DNA of 64,000 nucleotides from Tubiluchus corallicola (taxonomy: Eukaryota > Priapulida > Priapulimorpha > Priapulimorphida > Tubiluchidae). Each line of letters opens with the position of its first letter. Within the stretch, counting starts at the first letter, position 1. Made by a program: the position numbers and the translations under genes. The stretch covers positions 682,001-746,000 of the forward strand of contig JAQGDQ010002369.1 in assembly GCA_030141605.1 (NCBI GenBank), written 5' to 3'. Of this stretch, positions 52,174-62,225 are shown in pieces. A model generated the notes under the pieces. The model did not search any database. It was not told the DNA's origin and saw only the letters and a list, made by a program, of their open reading frames with translations.

Positions 52174-53592
52174 TTACCAGAGCCCCAAAATCTTCCACCA
52201 GATTCCCCCGCTGATCAGCCAGACGAGGATATTGACGATACTGATCACAAAGCCTATCCCCCACCAGGCCCCGATGGAGACATAGCCTGCACCAAATAGG
52301 ATAGGAGCCGGGCCGCATCCGTAATGGGTAAGAGTTCCAAAAAGGGAACTGAAAAATCCCAAGACCAGTGCTGCAATCATAGGCGGTGTTCCCAGAGCTA
52401 TGGAGACGATCAGAAAGGGTGCATACATCGCACCTATGTGGGCTAAATTGCTGGCAAAAAAGTAATGGGTATAAAAGTAGAGTATGGCTAGGATTAAAAA
52501 TCCAACCATCCAACTGTATCCTTCCACATGACTTACAGCGAATTCGCTGAACCATTTCATCAGACCAAACTTATTGAGATAAGTTGCCATAGTGATCAGG
52601 GTTGCAAACCAGAACAGGGTGTTCCAGGCTCCCTTTTCTCCCAGAATATCTTTCCATTCCAGGACGCCCGTTAAGAGCAGCACAGAGAGTCCGATCAAAG
52701 CAGTGACTGTAGCGATCACGCCAATGTATGGACCGATGATCCAAAGAGCGATCAGCAGAATGAATGTTGCGAGCATGACCCATTCCTGGGATTTCATCCT
52801 TCCCATTTCCTTCAGCTTTTTCGTGGAGAGTTCTTTTGCGTGGGGAGTTTCTTTGATTTCCGGAGGATAAATTTTGTAGAGAATGTAGGGAACGATCAAA
52901 AGGCTCAAAAAGCCAGGGACGATCGCAGCGAGGGCCCAACCTCCCCAAGTGATACCCACATCGGAATTTCCGGCTAATTGTGCAACGAGAGGGTTCCCTG
53001 CCATTGAAGTGAGGAACATAGCTCCTATAATTCCAGAGCCCTGGAATACAACCTGTGTTAGATAGGCTCCCATTTTACGGCTGGAGGGATCGTTGGGTTC
53101 AGATCCAAATGCCTGTGCGAGCGATTTCATGATCGGGTAGATCACTCCCCCAATTCTTGCGGTGACACTAGGAATAGTAGGGGCCAGGACGAGATCAGCA
53201 GCGATCATCCCATAGCCCAGACCTAAAGTGGTCCTTCCTAAAAAACTAACAAAGAAGTAGGCGACGCGAGCTCCTAATCCCGTGCTAATGAATCCTCTCG
53301 CTATGAAAAAAGCGATGACAATGAGCCAGACAACTTTATTGCTAAATCCGCTGAAAGCCTGTTCAAATGTTAGAGTGTTGGTTACGATCGTTACAGTAAG
53401 GGATAATAGAGCAATAGCTCCCATGGGAAGCGGCTTTAAAATCACACCTAAAATCGTAGCGATGAAAATGGCTAGAAGATCCCATGCCTGTCTACTCACT
53501 CCTTCAGGTGCGGGAGCGAGCCATACCAGAAATCCTACGAGAATAATCAGAAGAAAATAGAATCCCTTTTTATTTTGCTTGATCAATTCCAT
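52174..53592 (-). CDS. DASS/SodiT-type dicarboxylate (2-oxoglutarate/malate) carrier
   Basis: About 472 residues, twelve or so membrane segments. Family motifs: LLAIFIATILGVILKPLPMGA near the start, APTIPSVTARIGGVIYP, FQGSGIIGAMFLTSMAGNPL and, in the second half, THYFFASNLAHIGAMYAPFL and LTHYGCGPAPILFG. It matches the plastid and chlamydial 2-oxoglutarate/malate translocator group. It imports C4/C5 dicarboxylates, an obvious carbon source for an intracellular bacterium. I prefer the ATG at 53592 (AAGGA 6 nt before) over that at 53598. Confidence 0.88.
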   Translation of the reverse strand: MELIKQNKKGFYFLLIILVGFLVWLAPAPEGVSRQAWDLLAIFIATILGVILKPLPMGAIALLSLTVTIVTNTLTFEQAFSGFSNKVVWLIVIAFFIARGFISTGLGARVAYFFVSFLGRTTLGLGYGMIAADLVLAPTIPSVTARIGGVIYPIMKSLAQAFGSEPNDPSSRKMGAYLTQVVFQGSGIIGAMFLTSMAGNPLVAQLAGNSDVGITWGGWALAAIVPGFLSLLIVPYILYKIYPPEIKETPHAKELSTKKLKEMGRMKSQEWVMLATFILLIALWIIGPYIGVIATVTALIGLSVLLLTGVLEWKDILGEKGAWNTLFWFATLITMATYLNKFGLMKWFSEFAVSHVEGYSWMVGFLILAILYFYTHYFFASNLAHIGAMYAPFLIVSIALGTPPMIAALVLGFFSSLFGTLTHYGCGPAPILFGAGYVSIGAWWGIGFVISIVNILVWLISGGIWWKILGLW

Positions 53593-53640
53593 ATACATCC
53601 TTAAAACTTGCGTAAAAAAATATACGAGCAGGGCTGATTA

Positions 53641-54480
53641 ATGTTTAGGAAGTTTTTCAATAAAATCGGAAAATCATGTGTTCTTGCTTCTTTTTTTCTG
53701 ATGTTCCATATGGAGGCTTTGGAGGGAGGAATGCAGCCAAGGCTTTTTAAGGAAGAAAGTCACTTTGTCCAGCCTTTGCTCGAGCTTTTAGAGCTCTGTC
53801 AGGTCGATCATGAGAACACTCTTAATTCGGTCGTAGCTGCAACGCAAAAAGCATGGCTGCAAAGAGGTAAAGAACGGTGGATGTTTGAAGATAGGTATAC
53901 GGATCAGAGTGACGCAATTCTAAATCTACTCAATGAGCTTCATGTTCTTGGTGAAGTATTGCCTGATGAAGAACATTATGATTATGTCTTTGTTCATGGG
54001 GGGCTTTATACTCGGGCAAAGGCGCGTTTTCAATATTTGTCGTACCTCTACAAAGCAGGGGTTAGGTTTGACCGGGTTGTAGTACTGTCGGGAGAAAGAG
54101 ACCTCGATCCCCTATTGGAGAAAAAAGCTCTGCCCGACTTGGATACGGAAATTGAAATGATGAGAAGAGTAGCGGACGAGGCAGACCTTCCTGACATTCC
54201 TATCGAATTTGTGTCTGCTTCAAAAAATGGAAAGAGAAGGCCTACGACAGCCGATACGGTGACTGAATGGCTAAAGACGAATCCAAAGGCTGGTAAGTGC
54301 CTTGCTATTTCCAATCAGCCTTTTATTGGATATCAAAATGCTGTTCTCAGAACCTTTCTTCCAGATGATTTCTCACTATGCACGGTGGGAGAAAAAGCAG
54401 ATGACGATGTTCCCCTATCAGTTCATCTCGATAACATAGCCCGATGGCTCTATCAGGAACGGGAAAATCGTTCACTTTGA
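53641..54480 (+). CDS. Exported hypothetical protein, 279 aa
   Basis: A signal-peptide-like start (KIGKSCVLASFFLMFHMEAL) and a Rossmann-like alternation: HYDYVFVHGGLYTRAKARF, FDRVVVLSGERDLDP, TTADTVTEWL, GKCLAISNQPFIGYQ. This resembles the layout of DUF218/YdcF-type proteins, but the hallmark GG...E residues are only partly there, so I do not assign it. It is probably periplasmic. Start ATG 53641; no obvious ribosome-binding site. It overlaps the convergent reductase gene by 9 bp. Confidence 0.55.
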   Translation: MFRKFFNKIGKSCVLASFFLMFHMEALEGGMQPRLFKEESHFVQPLLELLELCQVDHENTLNSVVAATQKAWLQRGKERWMFEDRYTDQSDAILNLLNELHVLGEVLPDEEHYDYVFVHGGLYTRAKARFQYLSYLYKAGVRFDRVVVLSGERDLDPLLEKKALPDLDTEIEMMRRVADEADLPDIPIEFVSASKNGKRRPTTADTVTEWLKTNPKAGKCLAISNQPFIGYQNAVLRTFLPDDFSLCTVGEKADDDVPLSVHLDNIARWLYQERENRSL

Positions 54481-55578
54481 AATAATGCCCAAAGACTTCC
54501 AGACCTCTTTCAGTTGATCGAGGGGCCAGTTGGGCTCTTGTAGGATTTTGAGGTTGGCTTCCACATGTTTGGGAGTTTTCATTCCCACCATTGCGGCATT
54601 GATGTGAGGTGTGGACAGAACGAATTGCATCGCTCTTTGCATTTTAGACTCTTCTCCAGGCATAAGATCGAAAAGGCGCTGGGGGAGATTGAGGACCTGG
54701 GACTGCATCAAGGGAGCTGAGATCATTACGTCGATGTTGAATTCTTCGGCTGTATCGAGAATTGTCCATTCTTCATCCTCGATCCCCTGATTCTTTTGTT
54801 TGATTGCTTCGAGCATGACGAGGTTATAGGGAAGTTGGATCACTTTGAAGTGGTGGTTTTCCCCTGCGATATCCTTTGCGCACTCGATAAACTTAAAAAG
54901 ACGCAGAAGATTTCTGTTCTTGGGTTTTTGACGGAAGCCATACCAGGTAGCAACTCCATAACTTTTGATCTTTTTCTTTTCGACCATTGTCTCAAACAGG
55001 ACAAAGGCCTTCCGGACTCTCTCATCAAATTCTTTCTCGCCGATTTCAGGAAGCTGGGTCTCAGGATTGTGAAGGTAGTAAAGATCGATGCTGTCAATGT
55101 CGAGGTTCTTCAGGCTGGCTTCAATTTCCGATTCAAGAAAACGGGGGGTCATACAATGGCAGTCTTCGACAAGATCGCCATGCTGAAGGATGCCGGTTTC
55201 CCAATAGGCATGACGGACATAATTCTGATATTCTTCAGGATCATTATCGCCGGGGATAAATCCTCCCTTGGTAGAGATAACGATCTGATCACGTCCGATT
55301 CCCTTCTTTTCAAGCTCTTTTAAAGCTCGTCCAATGACGCGCTCGCTTCTTTGACAACGGTAATTGATCGCTGTATCAAGGAAATTGACTCCTCCGTCTA
55401 CAGCATCATAGATGGCATTTTCATAATGCTCATCGGTTACCTCGTCGCAATCTCCCAGATAAGTACCCATCGCAAAAGCAGAGATCGCTAAAGAATGAAG
55501 CGTTCTTTTCTTATCCGGATGAATCGAATGGGCCTTGAAAAACTTTTCCGTTCCTTCTTTTGTCGCTGAAAGGGCCAT
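54472..55578 (-). CDS. Aldo/keto reductase
   Basis: 368-residue (beta/alpha)8-barrel NADPH-dependent oxidoreductase. Family residues: catalytic Asp-Tyr in NFLDTAINYRCQRSERVIGRAL, Lys in VISTKGG and His in DLYYLHNPET; the cofactor-binding end is less typical. It belongs to the longer AKR branch, with an insert (residues about 115-150) that carries WETGILQHGDLVEDCHCM. Substrate unknown. It would reduce aldehydes or ketones. Start at 55578 with CAGGAG upstream. Confidence 0.85.
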   Translation of the reverse strand: MALSATKEGTEKFFKAHSIHPDKKRTLHSLAISAFAMGTYLGDCDEVTDEHYENAIYDAVDGGVNFLDTAINYRCQRSERVIGRALKELEKKGIGRDQIVISTKGGFIPGDNDPEEYQNYVRHAYWETGILQHGDLVEDCHCMTPRFLESEIEASLKNLDIDSIDLYYLHNPETQLPEIGEKEFDERVRKAFVLFETMVEKKKIKSYGVATWYGFRQKPKNRNLLRLFKFIECAKDIAGENHHFKVIQLPYNLVMLEAIKQKNQGIEDEEWTILDTAEEFNIDVMISAPLMQSQVLNLPQRLFDLMPGEESKMQRAMQFVLSTPHINAAMVGMKTPKHVEANLKILQEPNWPLDQLKEVWKSLGIISK

Positions 55579-55678
55579 AAATTATAAAAACTCCTGAAAA
55601 ACAATGTAAAAGACACACGTTCAATCGACAAGAAAAAAAAGATTTGATTCAATGGACTTTTCCAGATTGTGAGGTTCG

Positions 55679-56671
55679 ATGTACCTTCCGAGTACTTTTA
55701 CTGCGGCGCTAATCTTTCTCTTTATTTCATTTATTTTATGGGGAGTTTGGCCTACTACCCTAAAATTTTCCAGAGGCAGGTTTGAATTTTTTTATTGGGA
55801 CTTCATCATCGCTGCATTCATCATTAGTATTTTTCTAGGTTGTACAATGGGAATCTGCGGTGAATACAATATTTCTTTTTGGAAAGAAGTTTTTCATGCC
55901 CATTTTAAACATGTCATCCGTGCTTTTGTAGCTGGTATCCTCTTTAACGTTTCGAATTTTCTGCTGATAGGCGCAGCAAGCGTCTGTGGTATAGCTTATG
56001 CATTTCTCGCCTGTTTTGGGTCCTCTCTAGTCGTCGATTCGGTTCTAAGGTTCATCATGGCCCCTGCAGTATCGCCTCTAGCGCTTATCTTTGGGAATAT
56101 CTTTTTGATCGTAGCCATTCTTCTTGCAACGCTTGTCTATCATAAGATTCCATCAAAAATGATGTTTTTTAAAAAAGGGGTTACAGTAGCTCTTCTTAGC
56201 GGGATTCTTTTAGGCCTCTTTTTTCCACTTTTGGCAAAAGACATGCATTTGGTCGGGATGAAGCATTTAAGCCCCTATGCCGCGATTATAGTTTTTACTC
56301 TCGGACTTGTTATCTCCAACTTCATCATCAACATCATCTTGATGAAAAAGCCACTCTTCGGACACCCTCTCGTCATTTCTGACTACTTTCGAATGCGCAT
56401 CTCTTCACATATTCCAGGATTGATTGGAGGAGTTATTTGGGGAGTGGGATTAAATTTCAGACTGATCGCTATGAACGTAACGACTCAAGTCATTGAATAC
56501 GGTTGTATAAGGGGAGCTCCTTTTCTGACCGTCCTGCTTGGGGTCTACCTCTGGAAAGAATTTCCAGACGAACGAGTTGTTAACAGGCTTGTGAAGCTCT
56601 TTCTTATCAGCTATTTCTTGGGCCTGCTTTTGGTCGGAGTTGATGAGTGGCTCCGCAATCTGCCTTACTGA
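55679..56671 (+). CDS. DMT-superfamily permease, ureide-permease/GRP-like
   Basis: 330 residues with about ten membrane helices. The opening WGVWPTTLKFSRGRFEFFYWDF resembles the first conserved block of plant ureide permeases and bacterial glucose/ribose (GRP) uptake proteins of the drug/metabolite superfamily; a mirrored block (WGVGLNFRLIAMNV) begins the second half. It may import allantoin-, purine- or sugar-like compounds from the host. Substrate is a guess. No clear ribosome-binding site before the ATG at 55679. Confidence 0.6.
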   Translation: MYLPSTFTAALIFLFISFILWGVWPTTLKFSRGRFEFFYWDFIIAAFIISIFLGCTMGICGEYNISFWKEVFHAHFKHVIRAFVAGILFNVSNFLLIGAASVCGIAYAFLACFGSSLVVDSVLRFIMAPAVSPLALIFGNIFLIVAILLATLVYHKIPSKMMFFKKGVTVALLSGILLGLFFPLLAKDMHLVGMKHLSPYAAIIVFTLGLVISNFIINIILMKKPLFGHPLVISDYFRMRISSHIPGLIGGVIWGVGLNFRLIAMNVTTQVIEYGCIRGAPFLTVLLGVYLWKEFPDERVVNRLVKLFLISYFLGLLLVGVDEWLRNLPY

Positions 56672-56731
56672 TGAAAACCAAAGACTTGTGGAATAACCTG
56701 CAAGCTAGTTATGAAAAAATAAAGGAATAAT

Positions 56732-57163
56732 ATGGCTAAGTCCAACGACAAACCCAAAAAGAAGAAAGCAGCTTCCAAAAAGAAGCTTGCTCATGATCTT
56801 GAGGAGCTCCAACAGGATTGGGAGGAAGCTTTAGATCATCATGACCTCGTCCATCACCCTACCTTTCTATACAAAATTGCAGAAGATATAAAACGTCTGA
56901 ATGATGATACGGTCCTATATGAAGAGATCCCAGCCCTGGGACCAACCATGGGCCTTATTCATCATCTATTAGCGACTCCGATGGGCGCTCCCTTTGTGTC
57001 AGATAAAACCTGGCTTGATGCCGCAATCGCCTACGAGTACCAGGACCCTTCTAAGTCCGATCTCGCCCATCTCATGGATGAATTCTGTGAATACATCAAG
57101 GAAGATGACAATCAAGTGACCAACCTTCTCGATCAGATGTTGAAAGAGTTGAAAAATAAATAA
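56732..57163 (+). CDS. Hypothetical protein with Lys-rich N-terminus, 143 aa
   Basis: The first 20 residues are mostly Lys, Ala and Ser (DKPKKKKAASKKKL), followed by an acidic helical body (EELQQDWEEALDHHDLVHH) and a helical acidic C-terminus. AAAGGA lies upstream of the ATG. A basic tail on an acidic globular domain might bind nucleic acid or ribosomes. Not recognised. It ends 2 bp from the convergent synthetase gene. Confidence 0.6.
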   Translation: MAKSNDKPKKKKAASKKKLAHDLEELQQDWEEALDHHDLVHHPTFLYKIAEDIKRLNDDTVLYEEIPALGPTMGLIHHLLATPMGAPFVSDKTWLDAAIAYEYQDPSKSDLAHLMDEFCEYIKEDDNQVTNLLDQMLKELKNK

Positions 57164-57165
57164 AA

Positions 57166-59901
57166 TCAGATTTTCAATTCCGCGAGAAGAAGATTGTCTT
57201 TCACGGGTTTGATCGTGAAGCCGAACTTTTTACACATCGCCTGCATTTGATGATTTTCTTCCAGGAGATAGGCTATGATGTGTTCAAGCTTTTCATTTTT
57301 GGCTATTTCCAGGATGAGGCGCATTAATTGAGCGCCGATTCCCTGATTTTGCCAAGTATCTTTCACGATTAAGGCAAATTGCGCATCTTTTGAGCCCCCT
57401 ATCTTGGTCAGTCTTCCAACCCCAAGGATTTCTTTTTTCACTCCTACCCCTTTTTCAACGACGAGAGCAATTTCCTTATCGTAATCATTGAAACAGATGC
57501 GACTTAATCTCTCATGAGCGATCAGTTCATCATAATGGAGCACTTTCAAATATCTTTGGCGTACGGTTTCTTGAGAAAGGTCTTTGTGAAACTGAAGTAA
57601 AAGATGTTCATCTTCTGGACGAATGGGACGGATCATGACCGGGCTTCCATCTTTGAGTTTCCATTCTTGGATATACTGAATCGGATACGGGCGGATAGCA
57701 GAATGGGACAATTCTTGTTCCGTTGAGTCTGGATCATGAAGGATGATCCTTGCATCGAGAGCAAGCAGCTTTTCGGGAGATGCTAACAAAGGGTTGATGT
57801 CGAATTCCTTGATCCATTTTTGTTCTACGATGAGCCTGGAAAAGCGCACAACAATTTGTTCCAATTTTGAAATGCTTATTGCTTCCCTTCCTCTGACTCC
57901 TTTGAGGGCTGTATAAATTTTCGTCTGCTCTATGACTCTTCTGGCAAGAGTCGAAGTCAGTGGAGGAAGACCCAAAGACCTGTCTTTGAATACCTCAACC
58001 AGTTGGCCTCCGGTTCCAAAAAGAAGAACAGGTCCGAACTCAACATCGATTGAAGAGCCTAGAATCAACTCATATCCATCGAGCTTGATCATCGGTTGAA
58101 CGGTGACACCCCGAAAGTGTTCTTCCCCTTCGATTCGCTTCACTGATTCATAAATGTCTCTATATGCAGCTTCAACAGCTTGTTGATTGTTCAGATTGAG
58201 TTTTACTCCTCCCACATCCGTCTTGTGGGTGATGGTCTTGGAATAAAGCTTTAAGACAATGGGATAACCCATTTTGTCAGCATGCAGTACCGCCTCTTCC
58301 ACAGTTGTTGCAATATGGGTAGGGACAACAGGAATATTATAGGCATGGAGAACCTGCTTCGATTCAAACTCATCGAGAAGAGTTCTTCCTTCTTTCAAAG
58401 CCCCATCGATGATCTTTTTCACAATATCATGCTTCTGAATCGCTTTTGCATCGAACTCTTCTTTCATCTCAGGAGTCTCATATATACCTTTGAGGTTGTA
58501 GCTGTATTTCCACATGTAGGCAAAAGACTTGCATGCATCATCTGGATATTCGAAAGTTGGGATTCCACTTTTACTAAGGATATCATCGCCAGCTTCGACA
58601 CTTTTTGCTCCCATCCAGCTTGCCAAGATTGGAACTCCTTCGATGTGGCCGAACTTTTCAATAGCAAGAGCACTCCGGGTTGGATCGGTCATGTCCTGAG
58701 GAGTCAGGATGACCAGAATTCCTTCTGCATTTTTATCCTCGGTAATGATCTCAACGGCTTTTCCATAAATTTCAGGGCTTGCATCTCCCAAGATGTCGAC
58801 AGGATTGTTTCGAGACCAGGGAGCAGGGAGAATTCGGTTCAATTCTTCAAAGGCTTTAGGAGAGAGTGTGGCAAGTTTTCCACCGTTTTCAATCAATGCG
58901 TCGGTCGCAATCACACCAGGGCCGCCTGCATTGGTTACAATGGTCAAATGAGGACCTTTTGGCTTGGGCTGTTTCGACAGGACTGTAGCCATGCTGAAGA
59001 GATCGGAAATTGAGCCTACTCTTAAGACTCCGACTCTGCGAAGTGCTGCATTGAATACTTCATCGCTTCCTGCTAATGCTCCGGTGTGGGACTCTGCGGC
59101 CTTTGCAGACTCTTCTGATCGCCCTGCCTTGATAAGGATGATCGGTTTCGTCAAGGAAACTTCTCTCGCGGCCGTGAGAAATGCCCTTGGATCTCCGATA
59201 CTTTCCATATAAATCAAAATACTCGAAGTATTGGGATCATTTCCAAAGTAGTGAATCAGGTCTCCCCAACCAACATCTATCATAGACCCTATAGAAACGA
59301 ACGAACTGAAACCGACTTTTTCCTTTAAGCTCCAATCGAGAACAGCAGTGCATAAAGCTCCTGACTGACTGATGAAGGCGAGGTTGCCCTCAAGGGCAAT
59401 ACCAGCAGCGGCGAATGTTGCATTTAGTCCTGTAATGGGGTTCATCACTCCCAAACAGTTGGGGCCGATGATTCTCATTTTTCCTTTTCTAGCATGGACC
59501 AGGATCTCTTCTTCCAGTCTGATGCCAGGCTCGCCCATTTCTTTGAATCCAGCTGAAATGATCACAGCAGTTGGTACTTCAGCCTCGACGCATTCGGCGA
59601 TCACGGAAGGAACAAATTTTGCAGGAGTAACTACGATGGCTAAATCTATTTTTTCAGGAATGTCTTTTACGGAAGGGTAGGCTTTGATTCCCATTACGCT
59701 GGGACGCTTGAGATTGACTGGAAAAACAATTCCTCCAAATGGAGAAGAAAGAAGGTTCCAAAGAACGGTCCTGCCGACACTCCCCTCCTTTTCCGTAGCG
59801 CCAATCACTGCTAAAGTTTTGGGATAGAAAATGGAATCGAGTTCCCCGTGCCTTTGATGTAGAATGTTTAAGGAAGGATCAAATGAATACCCTTCTTCCA
59901 T
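57166..59901 (-). CDS. ADP-forming acyl-CoA synthetase fused to a GNAT acetyltransferase
   Basis: 911 residues. Domain order: CoA-binding Rossmann domain (about 25-150, [13 protein letters not shown]), succinyl-CoA-ligase domains (about 170-470) with the phosphohistidine His272 in [11 protein letters not shown], an ATP-grasp domain (about 500-720) and a C-terminal GNAT domain (750-911) with the acetyl-CoA loop [10 protein letters not shown]. The first part interconverts acetyl-CoA + ADP + Pi and acetate + ATP. The whole layout is that of the protein lysine acetyltransferase Pat/YfiQ; here the His is present, so catalysis by the synthetase part is possible. Energy salvage or acetylation control are the likely roles. 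Confidence 0.87.
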   Translation of the reverse strand: MEEGYSFDPSLNILHQRHGELDSIFYPKTLAVIGATEKEGSVGRTVLWNLLSSPFGGIVFPVNLKRPSVMGIKAYPSVKDIPEKIDLAIVVTPAKFVPSVIAECVEAEVPTAVIISAGFKEMGEPGIRLEEEILVHARKGKMRIIGPNCLGVMNPITGLNATFAAAGIALEGNLAFISQSGALCTAVLDWSLKEKVGFSSFVSIGSMIDVGWGDLIHYFGNDPNTSSILIYMESIGDPRAFLTAAREVSLTKPIILIKAGRSEESAKAAESHTGALAGSDEVFNAALRRVGVLRVGSISDLFSMATVLSKQPKPKGPHLTIVTNAGGPGVIATDALIENGGKLATLSPKAFEELNRILPAPWSRNNPVDILGDASPEIYGKAVEIITEDKNAEGILVILTPQDMTDPTRSALAIEKFGHIEGVPILASWMGAKSVEAGDDILSKSGIPTFEYPDDACKSFAYMWKYSYNLKGIYETPEMKEEFDAKAIQKHDIVKKIIDGALKEGRTLLDEFESKQVLHAYNIPVVPTHIATTVEEAVLHADKMGYPIVLKLYSKTITHKTDVGGVKLNLNNQQAVEAAYRDIYESVKRIEGEEHFRGVTVQPMIKLDGYELILGSSIDVEFGPVLLFGTGGQLVEVFKDRSLGLPPLTSTLARRVIEQTKIYTALKGVRGREAISISKLEQIVVRFSRLIVEQKWIKEFDINPLLASPEKLLALDARIILHDPDSTEQELSHSAIRPYPIQYIQEWKLKDGSPVMIRPIRPEDEHLLLQFHKDLSQETVRQRYLKVLHYDELIAHERLSRICFNDYDKEIALVVEKGVGVKKEILGVGRLTKIGGSKDAQFALIVKDTWQNQGIGAQLMRLILEIAKNEKLEHIIAYLLEENHQMQAMCKKFGFTIKPVKDNLLLAELKI

Positions 59902-59930
59902 CGAAAGCCCCCTATACCCACTTAGTGGTA

Positions 59931-60548
59931 TTACTTTCGATTGTACCTCGAAGAAGAGCTGCTTTCAACCTTTGCTTTCATTTCATCTTCATAACGGTGC
60001 TTTTGATAGCCATTGACGATCAAACTAAGCAAAATAATCGCAATGGCGATCCCCAATCGAAAACGTGCCATAGGAGCATGAGTGACTTTTGTTTTTTCTT
60101 CTCTGTCCCAACTCGTTGTACCCCTGGTCTTCAATCGGGAGTAAGCGACGAGCATGGTGATGAGGTTGATGACGGGAATTCCCATCCCGATTCCCCGAAA
60201 CCATACTGAAAAAGCCCGATGGATTGCTTTTTCATAAGTTGGCTTGCCTCCCTTCACCGATTTGACTTTGGTCTTCAAGAGCCATTTCCCCGGGGTAGTT
60301 CCCCACTTGGAGAGGAGAAGCGCCTCGATGGGTATCCAAAATAAAAATTCCAATGGTATGAAAAATTGAAGCCTTTTCCAGTTGAGCTGCGGGAATAAAA
60401 AATAGCCTATTAAGGTCAAAAGTAGTGAAAAAAGAGCGTAATCGGTAAACCGGGCCAGGAAACGGACCCAGGGATTGACCTTTGAAGCATCCGCCTCAAA
60501 GGGATTAGCTCGGTCGATAATGATTTCAGAGGGTTCTAGAACATCCAT
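59931..60548 (-). CDS. RDD-family membrane protein
   Basis: 205 residues. RDD domain with [12 protein letters not shown] (the Arg and Asp that name the family), two hydrophobic segments (about 36-58 and 68-84), the [13 protein letters not shown] loop and a third segment near 118-135, plus one further membrane helix (about 170-190) and a Ser/Arg tail. RDD proteins act in ion or solute stress responses; the substrate is not certain. It lies 29 bp upstream of the synthetase gene on the same strand, so both may be co-transcribed. Confidence 0.78.
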   Translation of the reverse strand: MDVLEPSEIIIDRANPFEADASKVNPWVRFLARFTDYALFSLLLTLIGYFLFPQLNWKRLQFFIPLEFLFWIPIEALLLSKWGTTPGKWLLKTKVKSVKGGKPTYEKAIHRAFSVWFRGIGMGIPVINLITMLVAYSRLKTRGTTSWDREEKTKVTHAPMARFRLGIAIAIILLSLIVNGYQKHRYEDEMKAKVESSSSSRYNRK

Positions 60549-60632
60549 AACTAGTTATTTTACAAAAAAATTTTTATTTTTTTTACTAAATTAAACAAAA
60601 CGGAAGAATAAAACAAACTTATTTATGTTTTT

Positions 60633-60686
60633 TGTTTAATTAAACATTTTTTTTCGGTTGCAAATAGAGTAATCATCCTATATCTT
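60633..60686 (+). promoter_or_regulatory. Promoter and palindromic site upstream of the Trp/Pro-rich gene
   Basis: TTGCAA (60658-60663), 17 bp, TATCTT (60681-60686): a fair sigma-70 promoter. A 14-bp perfect palindrome TGTTTAATTAAACA (60633-60646) ends 11 bp before the -35 box, and a related half-site occurs about 45 bp further upstream, so a regulator may bind here. Confidence 0.45.
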
Positions 60687-60725
60687 AATGCATTATCAAA
60701 ATTCTGTTAACAAAGGATTTACAAA

Positions 60726-62168
60726 ATGAGCCGTCAAATTTCTGTTGAATACTTTGATGCAGCGAGAGGAGGAGCCTCTCCTAATCATTTCCGCGTCTCT
60801 CTTGATGAAGGCACAGGAAAAATGGATGTAAATGACAGAGTCGTTCACTTGAACCCGAAAGAGGCAAGTGCCGCTGGTCGTGTCATGGGTGATTATTTGG
60901 AGAAAGCTGGCGGAAATCCGCATCAGTTTCCTCTAACGGACTTCAACCAAGTCGATGATTTCGTAAAAGACTCTTTTTTTTCTGCCCCTCCTCCGAATCG
61001 CTTTGGTCCTAATAGAGAGAGCAGTCTTCACCATCAATTCCAGGAATCAACCCTTGGAATGATGGAAGAATTAGGTGATCATGTACCTTCAGTAAAACCT
61101 TTTATCGTTGAAGTTTTACGTCCGGAAGATACTCCTCTTCCCCCTAAATATGAAGAAGTTTTTCCAGATACTCTTCTCCAAAAAAGCACGGTTGTTGAGG
61201 AACCTCAGGTTTGCGATGTAAAAGAAGATACAGGAAGTAGCTGGAAGAAAAAAGCTTTAATTACCACAGCATTAGTCGGTGGGGCCGCTGGACTAGCTCA
61301 CTGGTCTGGATGGGTTGACTTATCTGCTGCCCGCGCCTTTGGAGCACTTCCTCAAGACTGGCAAGATACCATGAGTGAAAAGTATCAGGAAATGCCTGAG
61401 CAGCCTCAATGGATGAAAGAAGCTAGAGGACACATTCCTGATATGCCAAAAGCTCCTGAATGGTGGACCAATCTTCCTCAAGATATGGCCACTGCGGCTG
61501 GTACCAAATGGGGTGAATTTTCAACATGGTCAGCTGGTCAGAAAGATTCCTGGGGTCAATGGGGATCAGAGCAATATCAATCATGGGGCACCTGGTACAA
61601 TGAAAAAGCACCAACCTGGATGCCGAGAGTAAATCTCGAAGCGACACCTCAAACTGAAGGTACTCCTTCTGGTACACCAGGAACACCACCACCTACCACT
61701 GATGCGACTGCTGCTCAGCCAGAAGCTAAGCCGGAAACTCCTACTCAGCAACCACCAGTAAAGGTTGAAGAGCCAGTAGTTGAAACACCTGCTCCTCAAG
61801 CGAAAGTTGAAGTGCCAGTAGTATCAAAGAATGATACTGCCACTGTTGCACCACAACCAGTAGTTGGAAAAGATCAAGCAACGGTTCCTGACCTACAAGT
61901 TGAAGAGGGAAATGATGGAGTCAATGTTGACAGTCAGACGGAACTCGAAGACAGAGAAGTTGAAGTGCCTGTTGCACCTCAGCCAGAAGTTAAAGAAAGA
62001 GATGCCAAAGTCTCTGCTGCCGGTCAGACGAAAGTCGAAGAAAGAGCGGCCGAAACTCCAGCTCCTCAGCCAGAGCTCGTAAAAGAGCAAATGTCGAGTG
62101 TTCCTAAACACTTACAAAATCTTTTTGTCGATACAGGAAGCCAATCCTATCAATCGACAACTAGCTGA
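60726..62168 (+). CDS. Membrane-anchored Trp-rich and Pro/Val/Glu-rich protein, 480 aa
   Basis: Unrecognised. A soluble N-terminal domain (1-170), one hydrophobic helix (about 180-200, ALITTALVGGAAGLAHWSGW), then a region of about 110 residues with 16 or more Trp spaced by 3-12 residues (QWMKEARGH, EWWTNLPQD, KWGEFSTW, SWGQWGSEQYQSWGTWY), and a disordered repetitive tail of Pro, Glu, Val and Gln with recurring AxxPQPEVKE units. No signal peptide. Such tails occur in surface or secreted proteins that bind other proteins. ACAAAGGA upstream of the ATG; a strong terminator follows. Confidence 0.6.
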   Translation: MSRQISVEYFDAARGGASPNHFRVSLDEGTGKMDVNDRVVHLNPKEASAAGRVMGDYLEKAGGNPHQFPLTDFNQVDDFVKDSFFSAPPPNRFGPNRESSLHHQFQESTLGMMEELGDHVPSVKPFIVEVLRPEDTPLPPKYEEVFPDTLLQKSTVVEEPQVCDVKEDTGSSWKKKALITTALVGGAAGLAHWSGWVDLSAARAFGALPQDWQDTMSEKYQEMPEQPQWMKEARGHIPDMPKAPEWWTNLPQDMATAAGTKWGEFSTWSAGQKDSWGQWGSEQYQSWGTWYNEKAPTWMPRVNLEATPQTEGTPSGTPGTPPPTTDATAAQPEAKPETPTQQPPVKVEEPVVETPAPQAKVEVPVVSKNDTATVAPQPVVGKDQATVPDLQVEEGNDGVNVDSQTELEDREVEVPVAPQPEVKERDAKVSAAGQTKVEERAAETPAPQPELVKEQMSSVPKHLQNLFVDTGSQSYQSTTS

Positions 62169-62225
62169 GCTATTAGCCAGAACGAACTTTACAATCAAAG
62201 GATAATTTCTGAGATAGAAATGATC

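Noticed and set aside
58282-59013. A 243-codon open frame on the plus strand inside the acyl-CoA synthetase gene
   Set aside because: It is antisense to a gene with clear domains, has no ribosome-binding site and its translation shows no family pattern.
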